The position numbers were made by a program, and so were the translations under genes. DNA of 64,000 bases from an uncultured Angelakisella sp. GTDB taxonomy: Bacteria; Bacillota; Clostridia; Oscillospirales; Ruminococcaceae. Position 1 is the stretch's first letter, and each line of letters begins with the position of its first letter. Below are positions 1-9,607 of the stretch, piece after piece. Where the stretch lies: positions 62,001 through 126,000 of the forward strand of contig CAKSYU010000001.1 of NCBI GenBank assembly GCA_934524965.1, given 5' to 3'. The notes beneath the pieces are model-generated. The model did no database searches. It was not told the origin of the DNA and saw only the letters and a list, made by a program, of their open reading frames with translations.

Positions 1-225
1 CGTGCCGGTCGCCGCGCGGCGTCCCATGGCAAATTCCGCCGGAAGCCCGACATAGCTGAAGATGATGACAAACAGCAGGTAGATGAGCAGGAATGCCCCG
101 CCGCCGTTGCTGCCCAGCTTATTGGGGAAGCCCCAGACATTTGCCATGCCGACCGCCGAACCGACCGACGCCAGAATGAAACCCCAGCGGCTGGCAAAGC
201 TCCTTGTGCTTTTTTGATGCTTCAT
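1..225 (-). CDS. Sodium:neurotransmitter symporter family protein, N-terminal part
   Basis: Only the first 75 codons lie in the window; the gene runs off the left edge. The visible part has the hallmark start of the NSS/SNF family: a SRWGFILASVGSAVG stretch, then NVWGFPNKLGSNGGGAFLL, corresponding to the unwound first membrane helix that binds sodium and substrate. Proteins of this family import amino acids with sodium across the cytoplasmic membrane. The ATG at 225 is preferred because a GGAG lies nine bases upstream; an in-frame ATG at 231 is too close to it. The substrate cannot be told from this fragment. Confidence 0.9.
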   Translation of the reverse strand, partial: MKHQKSTRSFASRWGFILASVGSAVGMANVWGFPNKLGSNGGGAFLLIYLLFVIIFSYVGLPAEFAMGRRAATGT

Positions 226-351
226 TTTCATTTTCTCCGTTCCGCAAAAGGAGCCTGACCCGTTTGCGGTCGGCTCCAAACGATAATGCCAATATTTTAG
301 TGCTTTACAGTGAAAAAGTCAAGTCTTTGGCGGCAAAGCAGCGTTTTCTCG

Positions 352-394
352 AAAAAAAGCGGCAGGGGCGACCCCCGAAGAGGCCACCCCTGCC
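352..394 (-). terminator. Rho-independent terminator after the ABC exporter gene
   Basis: GGCAGGGG at 361-368 pairs with CCCCTGCC at 387-394. Read leftwards the stem is followed by a run of seven T. It closes the leftward transporter operon. There is also a T run on the other side, so it may work in both directions. Confidence 0.75.
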
Positions 395-424
395 CTGCTG
401 CGGCTGTTTTTTTGCAAAGTACTT

Positions 425-2177
425 TTATTCCGCGGCGATGCGCCAGCCCTCCGCCTGCTCGCGGATCCGCATAAAGCGGCGGTAGAGACCTTCCTGCTGT
501 ACCAACTGGGCGTGGGTGCCCTGCTCGACGATCTCACCGTCTTCGACCACAAGGATCTGATCGGCGTGGCGGACGGTTTTTAACCGATGAGCGATCATAA
601 TGACAGTCTTTTCGCGGGTCAACTCCGCAAGGGCTTCGGTCAGCTCCTTTTCGTTTTCCGGATCGACATTGGCCGTCGCTTCGTCTAAAATGACAATGGG
701 CGCATCTTTCAGCATGGCACGGGCAATGGAAATGCGCTGCCGCTCGCCGCCGGAAAGGGTGCCCACCGCCGCTGCCGACCTTGGTATCAAAGCCGTTTTC
801 CAGCCCCATGATAAACTCATAGCAGCCGCAGTCCCGTGCCGCCTGTTCTACCTCGGCATCGGTCGCACCCGCACGCCCCATTCGGATATTTTCCCGCACG
901 GTGGTATCAAAAAGGAAGCTTTCCTGCGAGACATAAGCAATGAGCCTATGGTAATGCTCCGCGGAAATATTACGAAGATCCGCGCCGCCCACCGTAATGC
1001 TGCCGCTGCCCACATCCCAAAAAGAAGCAATAAGCTTGGCAATGGTGGATTTACCGCTGCCGGAAGGTCCCACAAGGGCATTGACCGTTCCCTCACGGAA
1101 GGTCTGGTCGATCCCGTGCAGCACCTCTGTACCGTTGTAGCCGAAATGGACCCCGTGCAGTGCCACCGTGCTGCCGCAGGGCGTTTGTATATCCTCCGCA
1201 GGGCGGGAAAGCTCCGGCGCCGCCAGAACAGAGGTCACCTCGCCAATGATGGTTTTCACTTTGGCAAGATCATCGGTGAACTTCATACAGCCGATAAGCG
1301 GTGTAATAAGTCCCAGGGAAAGGATCACGATAAGAATAAATTTTCCCGGTGCCAGCATTCCGTTTTTCATCAGCAGACCGCCGATGGGCAGAACGGTGAG
1401 CAGAGTGGCGGGCATAATGTTCATGGCGAAGGTAAAGTAGAAGTTGCTTTTCTTCATCCAGTCGATGTAGCTTTGGGCACACTCCCGTGCGGCAGCAACA
1501 TACTTTTCGTAGCTGCTTTTTGCCTTGCCGAACACCTTGATGACCTCGATCCCGCCGATATACTCCACGGCGGTATCGTTAAGCGTTTTGGTCGCCGCTA
1601 CCGTGCGGGCATAGTTTTTCTCGTAGCCCGCCATCATCTGCGCAAAAAACACCATACCAGCCGGAAGCGTGAGCAGAGCGGCAAATGCCATGCGCCAATC
1701 CATGCAGAACAGATACAAAAGCGCTGCCAGCGTGGCTACGGCATTGCTGCTCATTTCCGGCAGCACATGCGCCAGCGTCGGCTCCATGCTGTCTACCCGC
1801 TCCACAAGAATGTTTTTCAGCTCGCCGGAGCCCTTTGCCCGCACATCGCCCAGCGGCATCTGCGCCAGCTTTTCCAGCCCCTGCCGCCGGATATTGCCCA
1901 GCACGGCAAAGGTCGCCTGATGTGACTGAGCAGCGGAAAGCGAATGGCATGTTACGCGCAGCAGCCACATGACCGCCATAACCGCGCAGTCGATAAGATA
2001 GCCGTGCAGATCCCGATTGCCAGCAAGCAGCTTTGCGAGCACCCGCGCCATCACGAAGTACGGCAGGAGCTGAAAGACCGCCCCCGCCATGGCAAGGCAT
2101 ACGCTGGCAAGGTATTTTGATCTTTTCTGTCCGGCAAAGGCGAGCACCCAGCCGAAAGTGCTTTTTTCCTTCTGCAT
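425..2177 (-). pseudogene. ABC exporter, fused permease and ATPase, frameshifted
   Basis: A six-helix ABC exporter half-transporter, membrane domain followed by ATPase. The upstream frame holds the membrane part, Walker A (GPSGSGKST) and Q-loop (YVSQE). The other frame holds the signature LSGGERQRIS, Walker B (VILDEATANVD) and the switch His (IAHRL). The frames join near 770, where a GGG run read as GG would restore a continuous protein of about 583 residues, the normal family length. Such half-transporters usually pair with a second one; only one is present before the terminator. It sits five bases after the fused EcfA gene, in the unit divergent from AraC, an arrangement known from siderophore- or metal-type uptake loci. 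Either a sequencing error or real decay. Confidence 0.85.
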
Positions 2178-2182
2178 ATGCG

Positions 2183-3596
2183 TTACCTCACATTGAATAT
2201 TTCCCTGAGCCTTGGAAGGGTCTTTGCCGTTACCGGCAGATCCTCCCCCACCGTCCCCTCCGCCAGGTGGAGCACCCGCGTGCAGGTACGGCAGATAAAC
2301 TCGTAATCGTGCGTGACGATGAAAATGATTTTTCCGCTGTCGGCAAGACGGCGGATCAGCGCCGCAAGGCGCACCATGCTGTCATAGTCCAGCCCGCTGG
2401 TCGGTTCATCGAACACCAGCAGTTCCTTGCCGCACACCATGCTTCCCGCCGCGGCAAGACGCTGCTTCTGCCCGCCGGAAAGGGTATTGGGGTGGCGTTC
2501 CTGATATGCCGCAAGCCCCAGTTCCTCCAGCACCCTCTCCGCAAGCGCCGTATCCGGCTGTTTGATGCCGAAAGTACACTCCGCCGACACATTTTCGGCA
2601 AACAGCTGGTAGTTCACATCCTGCATGACCATGTAGGAGCGCTTCATGCGTTCTTTCGGCGTCTGCGTTTTTCCGTCCCAGCGGTATTCACCGGCGCTTT
2701 CCCGGTGAAGCCTGCAAAGCGCGCGGGAAAAGGTGGTCTTGCCCGCGCCGTTCTGACCGATGACCGCAATGACCTCCCCCGCAGCGGCACGCAGCGAAAT
2801 ATCCCGCAGGACAGGCTGCCTGCGGTAGGAAAGCGAGATGCCCCTCAGTTCCAGCCGCGGTGTCGCATCAGGCTGGGAGAAGTACTCCGGTTCCTCCTCC
2901 CGCAGCCGGAGCGCCTTCAGCCCCACTGCCTGCCGCTGCGAAGCCGACAGTGCAGCAAACAGCTCCGGCGTCCAGTCCCCTGCTATGCAGCCATTCTCCA
3001 GATAAATGATGCGGTCTGCCACATCGTTCAGGTAGTAGAGCCGGTGCTCAGCAATAATGACGGTTTTCCCCTGCGACTTAATGAGCCTAATATGTTCCCG
3101 CAGCCCATCGATGGCATCGCTGTCCAGATTGGAGGACGGCTCGTCCAGCAGATAGACCTCCGGCTGCATGGCATAAACGAATGCTGCGCCCCAAAAGCGA
3201 CTCGATGCGCAGTGCCTGTGCGGTCTCCGCCACCCGCCGTTTCAGTTCCTCCGGCGGGAGTGCTTCATTCTCGATGCCGAAAGCGATCTCGCTGTCGGTA
3301 TCCACATTAAAAAACTGTGTGCGCGGGTTTTGGAACACACTGCCTACCTTTTCCGTGATGCGGTACATGGGCAGTGAGAATATATTTTCTCCGTCCAGCA
3401 GCACCTCGCCGGTCAGCTCCCCCGCAAAAAATTGCGGGATCAACCCGTTTAGGAGGCGGGTCAGTGTGGTCTTGCCGCAGCCGCTGCGCCCACAAAGCAG
3501 AACACATTGACCGTCCGGAATGGTGATGTCAATGTTCTTTAAGCCGCCGTCGGCGCCGTCCGGATAGGAAAAGGAAACATTGCGGAATTCGATCAA
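2183..3596 (-). pseudogene. ECF transporter ATPase, two ABC domains, internal deletion
   Basis: A tandem ATPase of an energy-coupling factor transporter. Domain 1 has Walker A (GRSGCGKTT), Q-loop (VFQNPRTQ), Walker B (YLLDEPSSNLD) and the His switch (AEHR). Domain 2 is complete: GQNGAGKTT, LSGGQKQR, LLVFDEPTSGLD, THDYEF. Domain 1 has no LSGGQ signature: the frame changes near 3175 between LLGRSI and VYAMQPEV, where family members carry about a dozen residues with the signature. This is a deletion of a few tens of bases plus a frameshift, not a one-base slip. It lies between the ABC exporter and EcfT genes. The protein would be split and domain 1 unable to hydrolyse ATP normally. Confidence 0.82.
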
Positions 3597-4298
3597 TCAC
3601 CTCACTCCTTTCCACAGCAGCTCCACGGCAAAAAACGCCGCAAAAGCAATAAGAGCCGTCCCATCTGCCGCGCCCATTCTGATTTGCACCAGCGAGGTGC
3701 GAGGCTTGGGGGCTTCGATCCCCCGTGTTACCGAGGCAATGGAAAGTTCATCTGCCGCTTTGGACGCCGCCGTCAGCAGCGGCACATAGATGCAGTTCAC
3801 CGTCATAGCCGGGGCTTTCAAAAAGCCGATAAAGGTAGGCGAAACATCCCGCAGGCGCATGGCGTCCTTGATAAAATGCCAGTCCTCACGGATCGTCGGC
3901 AGGTAGCGGAGCATTACGGCAAGGGGAATGGTCAGCCTTTTGGGGACATGCAGCCGCGCCATGGCAGAAAGGAATTCGCCCACCTTGGTGGTGGAGATCA
4001 CGACACCCGCCAGCATACCGCAGGCATAAACCTTATGCACCAGCCCGAGAAATGCCACAAACATCGTCCGCCATGTACCTGCCAAAGCACCCATACACCA
4101 GAATGTGAATATACAGATGAGCGCATAAGCAAAGATACCGCGCAGCGCGTACCGCCACTTTCCGCTAAGCGCCGCCAGCGCGCCAATGAGCGCCGTTAAA
4201 GCAAACTGAAAATACAGGTTTGGTGCAAACATGGCGCAGAGAACACAAAGCAGCATGAGAAACAGCTTTGTCCGAGGGTCTAAGCGTAAGGGCTTCAT
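3597..4298 (-). CDS. ecfT: ECF transporter transmembrane component EcfT
   Basis: A 233-residue membrane protein with several hydrophobic helices and two Arg-containing coupling motifs near the C-terminal half (AMRLRDVSP and TRGIEAP), which in EcfT proteins contact the ATPases. It couples ATP hydrolysis to the substrate-binding S component. The start overlaps the end of the upstream S-component gene by four bases and the stop abuts the ATPase gene, so the three are translationally linked. Its ATPase partner here is broken, so function depends on whether that lesion is real. Confidence 0.85.
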   Translation of the reverse strand: MKPLRLDPRTKLFLMLLCVLCAMFAPNLYFQFALTALIGALAALSGKWRYALRGIFAYALICIFTFWCMGALAGTWRTMFVAFLGLVHKVYACGMLAGVVISTTKVGEFLSAMARLHVPKRLTIPLAVMLRYLPTIREDWHFIKDAMRLRDVSPTFIGFLKAPAMTVNCIYVPLLTAASKAADELSIASVTRGIEAPKPRTSLVQIRMGAADGTALIAFAAFFAVELLWKGVR

Positions 4299-4897
4299 TT
4301 GGTAATACCGGCTTTTTCAAACTGTTTTTTCAGCATCATGCCGCCGATAAACGCACTGACGGCAGCGGCAAGGATCGTCCCCGCCAGCATGATGATCAGG
4401 ATCCATACCGTCCCTGTCGAGCGCATGGTATCGATGTAGGATTGCTCCGTGCCATTGCCCAGCATGGTCGCTGCCCAACCATCGGGATCGGCAAAAAGCA
4501 CAAGATAGGAGGCGGCGCCGCCCAGCGACAGAAGAATGTAAGAGAGCGAATTGAGCGCCTTGCTTTTATAGTTACCGGCTCCCGCCGTAAGATCGGCGAT
4601 GATGCCCATAAGAAGATATCCCAGCGACATAGCCCAGTGCATACCGGTAACGAACCAGACGATGCAGAGGAGCGCGCCGAGAATGGTTACCGCCCAGCGC
4701 TTCTGCACCTTGGCAAGCATCAAAAGGTACACCGGTCCGCAAAGCAGGGCGCTGCCTACGGGCATATAGAAGGTCAGCACCGGATTGGGTGCGAAAAAGA
4801 TGCCGCCCACAAGGGCGAACACCAGAAAAAGGGCGGAAAAGATGCCGACTGTCACCAGATCCTTGACAGTCAAGCCTTTTTTAAGGGTGGTTTGCAT
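4295..4897 (-). CDS. MptD-family ECF transporter S component
   Basis: A 200-residue integral membrane protein resembling the MptD/Trep_Strep family of putative ECF substrate-binding components: a short basic N-terminus followed by about five to six helices. It is the first gene of the leftward transporter operon. The substrate of this family is not firmly established; the company of an AraC regulator and an ABC exporter half-transporter suggests metal, haem or siderophore-related uptake, but that is inference. The upstream promoter region carries a strong palindrome shared with another operon in this window. Confidence 0.8.
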   Translation of the reverse strand: MQTTLKKGLTVKDLVTVGIFSALFLVFALVGGIFFAPNPVLTFYMPVGSALLCGPVYLLMLAKVQKRWAVTILGALLCIVWFVTGMHWAMSLGYLLMGIIADLTAGAGNYKSKALNSLSYILLSLGGAASYLVLFADPDGWAATMLGNGTEQSYIDTMRSTGTVWILIIMLAGTILAAAVSAFIGGMMLKKQFEKAGITK

Positions 4898-4927
4898 ATT
4901 TGTTTCTCCTTTGCTGTGGCAGACGGT

Positions 4928-4979
4928 TTGACATTTATGCCGCCGTTTGCTATACTTTAGTTAGCTACGGCTAACTAAA
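4928..4979 (+). promoter_or_regulatory. Divergent control region: araC-type promoter with 24-bp palindrome
   Basis: On the plus strand TTGACA (4928-4933) and TATACT (4951-4956) are 17 bases apart, a good sigma-A promoter for the AraC gene. A perfect inverted repeat, TTTAGTTAGC (4956-4965), TACG, GCTAACTAAA (4970-4979), sits on the expected start site. On the other strand the same palindrome lies just upstream of a TATAGC element for the ECF operon, so one bound protein could control both directions. The core GTTAGC-N4-GCTAAC recurs at 12007-12022. It loosely resembles DtxR/IdeR-type iron boxes; that is only a resemblance. Confidence 0.7.
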
Positions 4980-5112
4980 ACAAAAGATACCACACTGCGA
5001 AGAATTCAGCAATCTTCGGCAGCACTTTTTGCCGAATCGTTGCAAGGAATTGTCTGATCGTTGCAAGGTGAAACATGAAGAATGATATTTTGACCGACTA
5101 TTAAGCCCGCTT

Positions 5113-6048
5113 TTGGAGCAACACAGCTTCCGCCCCATTCCCTGTCCGGAGGAATACAGTCCGGCGGGGCACTGCTGGGAAATCTCCCCCGCGCTGGGCG
5201 GCGGGAATTACTGGGTGTACGCCAAGCAGGACCTTTTTGACATCAAGATCCACAATTTCTATTTCCATGAGGATTTCTGCCTGGAAATGGACATTCCGGA
5301 GTGCATCAGCATTCAGCGCTACACCTCTATTTCCGGCGAAGAACTGAACCCCTACCGGCGTTTTTCCGCAGGCGATATTGAAACCATCGTCGGCGGGAAG
5401 CCCCGCTATCGGGCGCTGATCCACAAGCGTATCCCCGTCCATTCGGTCGGCATCGAGATCCCGCCGGCATACTATGAGGATTTTTTGAAGAAGCAGTATC
5501 CGCAGGACTGCCTTGACCTGCCTGCCGCTTTTCAAAGCATCGATCCCTCGGCGGAATTCCCTGCCATGTCCAAGCTGCTGTTCGAGCTCGAAAACTATCG
5601 GGGAGAAGGGCTTGCCGCCGCACTTTTCTACGAAGCGAAGGTCACAGAGGCAATCGCGCTGGTGGTGGACGCATGGAAGCGGCAGAGCCACCGGCAGGAG
5701 CACCCTCTTTCGGCGCAGGACCTCGCCGGTCTGCAGAATGTCCTGAGCTACATTGCCGACCACTACGCCTTTGATATTCCGCTGGCACGGCTGGCTGGCA
5801 TTGCCTGCATGAGCGAAAGCAAGCTGAAAAGCTGCTTTAAGCGGCAGATGGGCTGCACCATCACCCAGTATATTCAGGGGCGCCGCATGAGCCAGGCGGA
5901 GCACCTGCTCATCAATACCGATTTCACCATGGGGCAGATCGCCCAGATGATCGGCTACACCACCTCCAGCCGCTTTGCCGAGCTGTTCAAGAAAAGCACA
6001 GGCATTCTGCCGATAGAGTACCGGAAAATCGCCAAGCGGACAGACTGA
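5113..6048 (+). CDS. AraC-family transcriptional regulator
   Basis: The C-terminal 90 residues form the two helix-turn-helix units of AraC/XylS regulators (FDIPLARLAGIACMSESKL, then MGQIAQMIGY and the FAELFKKSTGILPIEYR ending). The N-terminal 200 residues are an unclassified sensor domain. It is divergent from the ECF/ABC transporter operon and probably controls it. The open frame starts only with a TTG at 5113 and no ribosome site. An ATG at 5075 with AAGGTG upstream encodes MKND in another frame; adding one T to the TTTT run near 5090 would join the frames and give a natural N-terminus, so a one-base deletion near 5090 is likely. Confidence 0.85.
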   Translation: MEQHSFRPIPCPEEYSPAGHCWEISPALGGGNYWVYAKQDLFDIKIHNFYFHEDFCLEMDIPECISIQRYTSISGEELNPYRRFSAGDIETIVGGKPRYRALIHKRIPVHSVGIEIPPAYYEDFLKKQYPQDCLDLPAAFQSIDPSAEFPAMSKLLFELENYRGEGLAAALFYEAKVTEAIALVVDAWKRQSHRQEHPLSAQDLAGLQNVLSYIADHYAFDIPLARLAGIACMSESKLKSCFKRQMGCTITQYIQGRRMSQAEHLLINTDFTMGQIAQMIGYTTSSRFAELFKKSTGILPIEYRKIAKRTD

Positions 6049-6071
6049 AATACGGGTCACAAAAAGAAAAG

Positions 6072-6110
6072 CGGGTATCTCTGCCGCATGGCGGAAATAC
6101 CCGTTTTTCT
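6072..6110. terminator. Bidirectional terminator between convergent genes
   Basis: CGGGTAT (6072-6078) pairs with ATACCCG (6097-6103), with extra pairing inside the loop (TGCCGC/GCGG). A T run follows on the plus strand and an A-rich tract precedes it, giving T on the minus strand. It separates the AraC gene from the leftward hydrolase operon. Confidence 0.8.
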
Positions 6111-6157
6111 TTATGCTCAATTCATTTTCTCTTTGCCATTTGCCATTCCTGCCGGCA

Positions 6158-6766
6158 TTATTCCGTGAGCTTCAGGCTGAAGTCACAGCACTCATCGCCG
6201 CGCCCCAGCGTTTTGGTGCGGTGCCAGAGGAGTTTGGGGTGCATGCCATCATAGGTGATGTCATCACTGTCACAGAAGCAATGACAAAGCTCCGGACAGC
6301 CGTACTGCACACAGGCATCATGGTAGGGGCAGCGGGTCATATCAATGCGCCATACGCCGCCTGTTACCTGTATCTCGGTAGCGGCAAAGCCCGCCGCCGC
6401 GCCAAAAAGCTTCGGGGTCTGCTTTGCAAAAATATCCGGCACCCGCCGGTACAGCCTCGGCAGACGCATCAGCTTCAAGATCATTTTACGCAGCCGCCAT
6501 GCCTTTCCCTCTACATAGCCGTGGACAGTCTGCAGTGCTTCCTCCTGCGGTAGAACGGTCTGCAATGTCTCGTAGGCGGCTATACCGGGCAGGATCTGGC
6601 TTTCCAGATGGCGCTGCTTTTCCGGCGTGGCATCGGCGTTTTCCACCCGCAGTGCCGCCAGCCGCTTTTCAAAGGCGGCAAGCAGCTCCGCCGACCGCGC
6701 GAAGAATCGCTCCTTTACGGTCTTTTCAAAATCCTTTGTAATGTAGCTTTTCTTCATATCTGTCAC
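6158..6766 (-). CDS. L-2-amino-thiazoline-4-carboxylic acid hydrolase-like protein
   Basis: A 202-residue cytosolic protein with the conserved Cys-rich C-terminal region of the ATC hydrolase family: a CPYHDAC stretch, CPELCHCFCDSDD, then RTKTLGRGDECCDF. In this family the cysteines and acidic residues are thought to form the active site. It is the last gene of the leftward operon that begins at 11978. The likely start is GTG at 6766, overlapping the stop of the preceding hydrolase (GTGA); an in-frame ATG at 6757 is an alternative. The true substrate is unknown; most members have no proven thiazoline activity. Confidence 0.72.
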   Translation of the reverse strand: MTDMKKSYITKDFEKTVKERFFARSAELLAAFEKRLAALRVENADATPEKQRHLESQILPGIAAYETLQTVLPQEEALQTVHGYVEGKAWRLRKMILKLMRLPRLYRRVPDIFAKQTPKLFGAAAGFAATEIQVTGGVWRIDMTRCPYHDACVQYGCPELCHCFCDSDDITYDGMHPKLLWHRTKTLGRGDECCDFSLKLTE

Positions 6767-7538
6767 TCACTTTCGAAAAAGGGAAGCACCGGCAGGGTAT
6801 CCTGTTCCATTACAGCGACCAGCATTTCCGCAAAGCCCCTGGGGTCACGGATCTGATACTGCATATGGTTATAGCCCTCGAATACTGGGAAATTCCCTTT
6901 GGGGTACGCCGCCATGACTGCCGCGCGGTATTTATAGTGATCCTCGGCACTGCCGAATTCGAAAAAAGTGTGCCTTTTCAGCTCCTCCGGCAACGGCGGG
7001 AAAGGCTTGTCCTCCAGACTATCCATCAGCTGACGGCGCAGGTTCCCAAGGGTCAGTGCCTTTGCCGCCGCAATAAAATAGGGCTTGATGGCATCGTCAT
7101 CGCACCACATGATCTTCCCCAGCGTTTTGCCTTTTGACCAGTACAGGCTCCTGATGGCAAGGTACAGCAGCGGCGCCAGCAGGCAGCGGGTCCCCCTGCC
7201 GATCCGGGCGAACTGCCCGCCATCAAAAAAGACATGCTCCACCGGAAGCCGCGTCGTTGTCAAAAAACCATGGCAAGATCGGCGCCGATGGAGGACGCCG
7301 TGACCAGTGCCAGGCGTTCCACTCCCTGCTCCCGCAGGAAGTCCTCCACCTGCCGCACCTCATCTGCCTTGCCGATATACCGCTGCCCCGCACAGTAAAC
7401 GGTGGCGGTCGGCAGAATGCAGAAATAACGCTCCTGCAGATACTTTACCACCGGTTCACTGCTGGCGCCGGTCACGCCCATGGCGTGGAAGAACAGCACC
7501 GCCGAACGGTTTTTCTCGCCGTATGTTTGAAACAGCAT
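6763..7538 (-). pseudogene. Alpha/beta-fold hydrolase, frameshifted
   Basis: The N-terminal frame carries an oxyanion-type FFHAMGVTG and a nucleophile elbow ASSIGADLAM; it stops at 7260. The next frame continues directly with a cap and C-terminal region that ends in a possible catalytic His (GYNHMQY). One extra T in the TTTTTT run at about 7262 would give a continuous protein of about 258 residues, typical of the fold. The break is therefore a single homopolymer slip, real or technical. The substrate is unknown; the operon also carries an esterase and a metallo-beta-lactamase-fold hydrolase. Confidence 0.8.
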
Positions 7539-7553
7539 CGTGTTTCGCCTCCT

Positions 7554-8054
7554 TTACCGCAGAAAAAGGCACATGATCCCCGACAGCGCCGCCGCGATGA
7601 TGACCATACCCACGGTGCCGAAAAGCCACTTCTTCCGCTTGGCGGCAGCGGAGATATAGGGTTTCAGGTCCTCGGTCCCTGGGATCTCCCATGCCTTGGT
7701 ATGACCCACCCAGTAATCGTCTATCAGGAAGCGGTCGATAAGGTTCATGATAGACAAAATGAGCAAAAGCTGCCAGAAGCCGGCAATAAAGCCCCGTGCG
7801 CCGTTGACGGCATAGACAAACACCAGCACATAGGCAATATAGCCCGGCATGCAGACCACCTTAAAGGTCAGGCTGTTGCGGCGGATCTTTTCATGGGTCG
7901 TAAGCCCCTGCTGTACACAGCGCTCCTGCACCTCGGGACTGTAAAGATGCACCATGCCTACCGCGCCGTTGCGGATCCCCACCGCGCAGACCAAAAACAG
8001 CAAAGCGCCCAGACCCAAGCCCTCTAAAATCACTTTCCAAGCCACAATGGTCAC
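7554..8054 (-). CDS. Hypothetical membrane protein
   Basis: 166 residues with about four hydrophobic segments: one at the N-terminus, two in the middle (from GYIAYVLVFVYAV on) and one at the very end. A conserved-looking loop RFLIDDYWVGHTKAWEIPGTEDL lies between helices. I do not recognise the family with confidence. It begins three bases after the esterase gene stop, so it is part of the same operon. Confidence 0.65.
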   Translation of the reverse strand: MTIVAWKVILEGLGLGALLFLVCAVGIRNGAVGMVHLYSPEVQERCVQQGLTTHEKIRRNSLTFKVVCMPGYIAYVLVFVYAVNGARGFIAGFWQLLLILSIMNLIDRFLIDDYWVGHTKAWEIPGTEDLKPYISAAAKRKKWLFGTVGMVIIAAALSGIMCLFLR

Positions 8055-8057
8055 TCC

Positions 8058-8984
8058 TTATTTCTTCAGGTACTCCACTATTTTGGTGAAGTCTTCTTTT
8101 GCTTCCTTAAAACAGGGCAGCATACAGTAGCAATGCACCATGCCCGCGCGGGCAAATGTGGTATAAGGCACTTCGGCACGCCGGCAGGCAGCTTCAAATT
8201 CCGGCAGCGCACCGTACAGCACCTCATCGGCGCTGTAGAAGAAATGGATATCCCCCACGCCGGTAAAATCGCCCTTGGAAACTGCGAGCATATATTCCGG
8301 CACATCTTCCCTGCCGTACCGCATGATCTTCCCCAGCGTTTCCAGTCCGGCGTAGTCCACCGATACATCACTGTTATTCAGTGCCCGCATACGCGCTCTT
8401 TCTTCGTCATTCCACGGTACCTCGCCGGGAGAGACCGCCACGATATGCCGCGGCTGCGGCAGCGGCTGCCCCAGCGCGTTATTGTGGGAGGCAATGCCCA
8501 GCGCCAGCGCTGCACCGGAGGAAAAGCCGCAGGTGCTGACATTTCCGCCGCCGTACAGCTCCGTCATCTGCTGATAGCATTCAAATACCATATCGTAGCT
8601 TTCGGTGATGCAGTGCTCGGTGCAAAGCGGATAGCAGGGGAACCAGACATCGCAGCCTGTCTCATAACACAGCTTGCGCAGCACGGCAGCAGCACCCTTA
8701 TCGGGACCGATGACCATACCGCCGCCGAAGAAACAGAGGATCGCCCGCGGGGCAGGCTCCGGCTTTTCCCGTACGATAAGACAGGGGAAGCCGTTTATCA
8801 CTCTCTTTTCATAGTACGCCTTGTGGTCGGTGGGCATAAAAAACCCGCGGTGACGATTCTGCTTTTCCACCTCCCGCAGCAGTTTCTCCTCCGGCAGGGC
8901 AAAGGCTTTCTTGGCGCCGGAGATCCGGTAAACGCCATGGAGCAGTGCCGCAAACAGGCTCATCATATCAATCCTTTCTGTCAC
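8058..8984 (-). CDS. Alpha/beta hydrolase, hormone-sensitive-lipase-like esterase
   Basis: 308 residues. FFGGGMVIG matches the HGGG-type oxyanion motif; GFSSGAALAL is the GxSxG nucleophile elbow; the C-terminal HCYCMLPCF supplies a candidate catalytic His and ADEVLYG a candidate acid. It probably hydrolyses a small ester or amide in the cytosol. Its start overlaps the upstream gene by four bases. It is the second alpha/beta hydrolase in the operon, beside the frameshifted one at 6763-7538, but the two are not close copies. Confidence 0.8.
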   Translation of the reverse strand: MTERIDMMSLFAALLHGVYRISGAKKAFALPEEKLLREVEKQNRHRGFFMPTDHKAYYEKRVINGFPCLIVREKPEPAPRAILCFFGGGMVIGPDKGAAAVLRKLCYETGCDVWFPCYPLCTEHCITESYDMVFECYQQMTELYGGGNVSTCGFSSGAALALGIASHNNALGQPLPQPRHIVAVSPGEVPWNDEERARMRALNNSDVSVDYAGLETLGKIMRYGREDVPEYMLAVSKGDFTGVGDIHFFYSADEVLYGALPEFEAACRRAEVPYTTFARAGMVHCYCMLPCFKEAKEDFTKIVEYLKK

Positions 8985-9607
8985 ATCAAGAAGAACAGTC
9001 CCAAAAACATCACCGCGTTGACAAGATTCCCTGTTCCCACCACACGGAACGGCAGCATAATAAGGAACAGCGGCAGGGTATTAAAGACGCACGCCCAGCG
9101 GGGCAGCGCGGTCGTTCCGGTAAGGACAGCGATAAAGAACGATACCGCAAAGAGAAGCAGTCCCAGATAGCAGCTATACATGGTAACGGAGGTCTTGCCG
9201 AAAAACTCGGTGATGCTTTTTCTTGCCTCCTCCGTTTTGCCCATGCGGAGATAAAACCACTCCACGGCGCCGCAAAAAACATGGTGCGCCACCCCGCCCA
9301 GGAAGAACAAAACACAGCCGGCGAGCATCAAGACGGCATATGCAGCGGAAAACTGCCGTATCCACTCGCAAAGCGCCAGATAGCCGAAGAACGCCGCAGT
9401 CATGGCGAAAACGCCCAGCACCATAGAGGTCATCGGCTGCCGCAGCGGGGTATTGCCCATCACTGCCGAGAGTTTTTCATTTTCCCGCAGATCGCGGAAA
9501 TTGAAGCGTCCGCCCTCCAGACAGGTAATGATCTTATCACAATACCAAAGCGCCAAATGTCCCGCGCATGCCAGAAGAAAAAGCAGCTTGGCGGTCGTTA
9601 CGGTCAT
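8981..9607 (-). CDS. Hypothetical multi-pass membrane protein
   Basis: 208 residues with about six hydrophobic helices and a cytoplasmic-looking loop (GRFNFRDLRENEKLSAVMG). Four-base overlaps with both the upstream metallo-hydrolase and the downstream esterase show tight translational coupling. It has the same general layout as the membrane protein at 11262-11978 (a GNTPLRQPMT type loop followed by helices) and may be related to the DUF6796 group; that is a weak guess. Confidence 0.6.
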   Translation of the reverse strand: MTVTTAKLLFLLACAGHLALWYCDKIITCLEGGRFNFRDLRENEKLSAVMGNTPLRQPMTSMVLGVFAMTAAFFGYLALCEWIRQFSAAYAVLMLAGCVLFFLGGVAHHVFCGAVEWFYLRMGKTEEARKSITEFFGKTSVTMYSCYLGLLLFAVSFFIAVLTGTTALPRWACVFNTLPLFLIMLPFRVVGTGNLVNAVMFLGLFFLM

